From: Oscheius dolichura
Lineage: Eukaryota > Nematoda > Chromadorea > Rhabditida > Rhabditidae
Assembly: GCA_932521035.1 (NCBI GenBank)
Contig: OW051493.1
Location: forward strand, 8,883,501-8,947,500
DNA length: 64,000 bases
Reading direction: 5' to 3'
Under the pieces are notes generated by a model, which did no database searches, was not told the DNA's origin, and was given only the letters and a program-made list of their open reading frames with translations. This document shows positions 63,874-64,000 of the stretch, piece by piece. The position numbers and the translations under genes were made by a program. Positions within the stretch are counted from its first letter, which is position 1. Every line of letters begins with the position of its first letter.

Positions 63874-64000
63874 TAATCTGATCCCCGTTGCACCCGTAAA
63901 ATCTCGGCAGGAGGACCATCTTTACTAAAAACTGCTACAAAACTCTGTTCCCTTTATACCTTTGTCTTGTCGAGACTTTACGGGTGCAGGAGATCGGACT
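63874..64000. repeat. MITE, GCACCCGTA family, reaches the window edge
   Basis: Left TAATCTGATCCCCGTTGCAC then CCGTAAAATCTCGG; right GACTTTACGGGTGCAGGAGA then TCGGACT at position 64000. The terminal TA would be just outside. Confidence 0.8.

Noticed and set aside
1-64000. rRNA genes, CRISPR arrays, telomere repeats, replication origins, integrated bacterial or viral genes
   Set aside because: Looked for on both strands; nothing with convincing sequence features was found.

Overview
The window looks like nematode nuclear DNA. Introns are very short (many of 36-60 nt), and 3' splice sites are overwhelmingly TTTTCAG or TTTTAG. Several families present are nematode-specific or nematode-typical: a warthog (Wart plus Hog) protein, a DB-module protein, an astacin with EGF-like and CUB segments, a YGGY-type nlp/cnc-like secreted peptide, and Thr-linker C-type lectins. 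Several start codons lie directly behind a splice acceptor, as expected for spliced-leader trans-splicing. The short words TACAGTA and TACGGTA recur in introns and spacers from about 11 kb onward. No rRNA, CRISPR array, operon of bacterial type or complete autonomous transposon was seen.

Layout. 1-580 (-): 5' part of an unrecognised gene. 2702-9131 (+): 29-exon phospholipase D with PX, PH and two HKD motifs. 9613-11323 (+): PRRC1. 11.6-14.9 kb: an unrecognised 3-exon gene (11860-13536) whose exons are interleaved with tRNA-derived repeats, followed by a patchwork of duplicated fragments from rictor, from this gene and from the CEP104 promoter. 14957-16939 (+): a short CEP104-like gene. 17163-17416 (-): a two-exon GY-rich secreted peptide gene. 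18206-31997 (-): the TORC2 subunit rictor, 23 exons with consistent splice phases; its 5.55-kb intron holds a complete DB-module gene on the opposite strand (25209-27262).

32-36 kb is intergenic and built of repeated gene fragments. 36.1-50.7 kb is a secreted-protein neighbourhood. It holds five QPD-type C-type lectin copies (two on -, three on +, one of them broken) plus a sixth, divergent lectin. A large inverted repeat separates a head-to-head lectin pair. Between the lectins lie a Cys-rich secreted protein, a warthog gene with an in-frame TAA between Wart and Hog, and a tandem Wart-only copy. 50.8-52.1 kb holds transposon debris, including a 2A-like motif. 52695-54886 (+) is a single-pass membrane protein. 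56390-57241 (-) is a coiled-coil protein. 61114-63590 (-) is an astacin with decayed copies of its last exon downstream.

Functional themes: intracellular signalling and trafficking genes (PLD, PRRC1, rictor, CEP104) occupy the left half; secreted or surface genes (lectins, warthog, DB protein, astacin, GY-rich peptide) dominate the right half and the rictor intron. At least three small inverted-repeat element families (TA or TTAA flanks) have inserted throughout, mainly in introns. Gene models were built by hand from splice signals and reading-phase consistency; no database search was possible.
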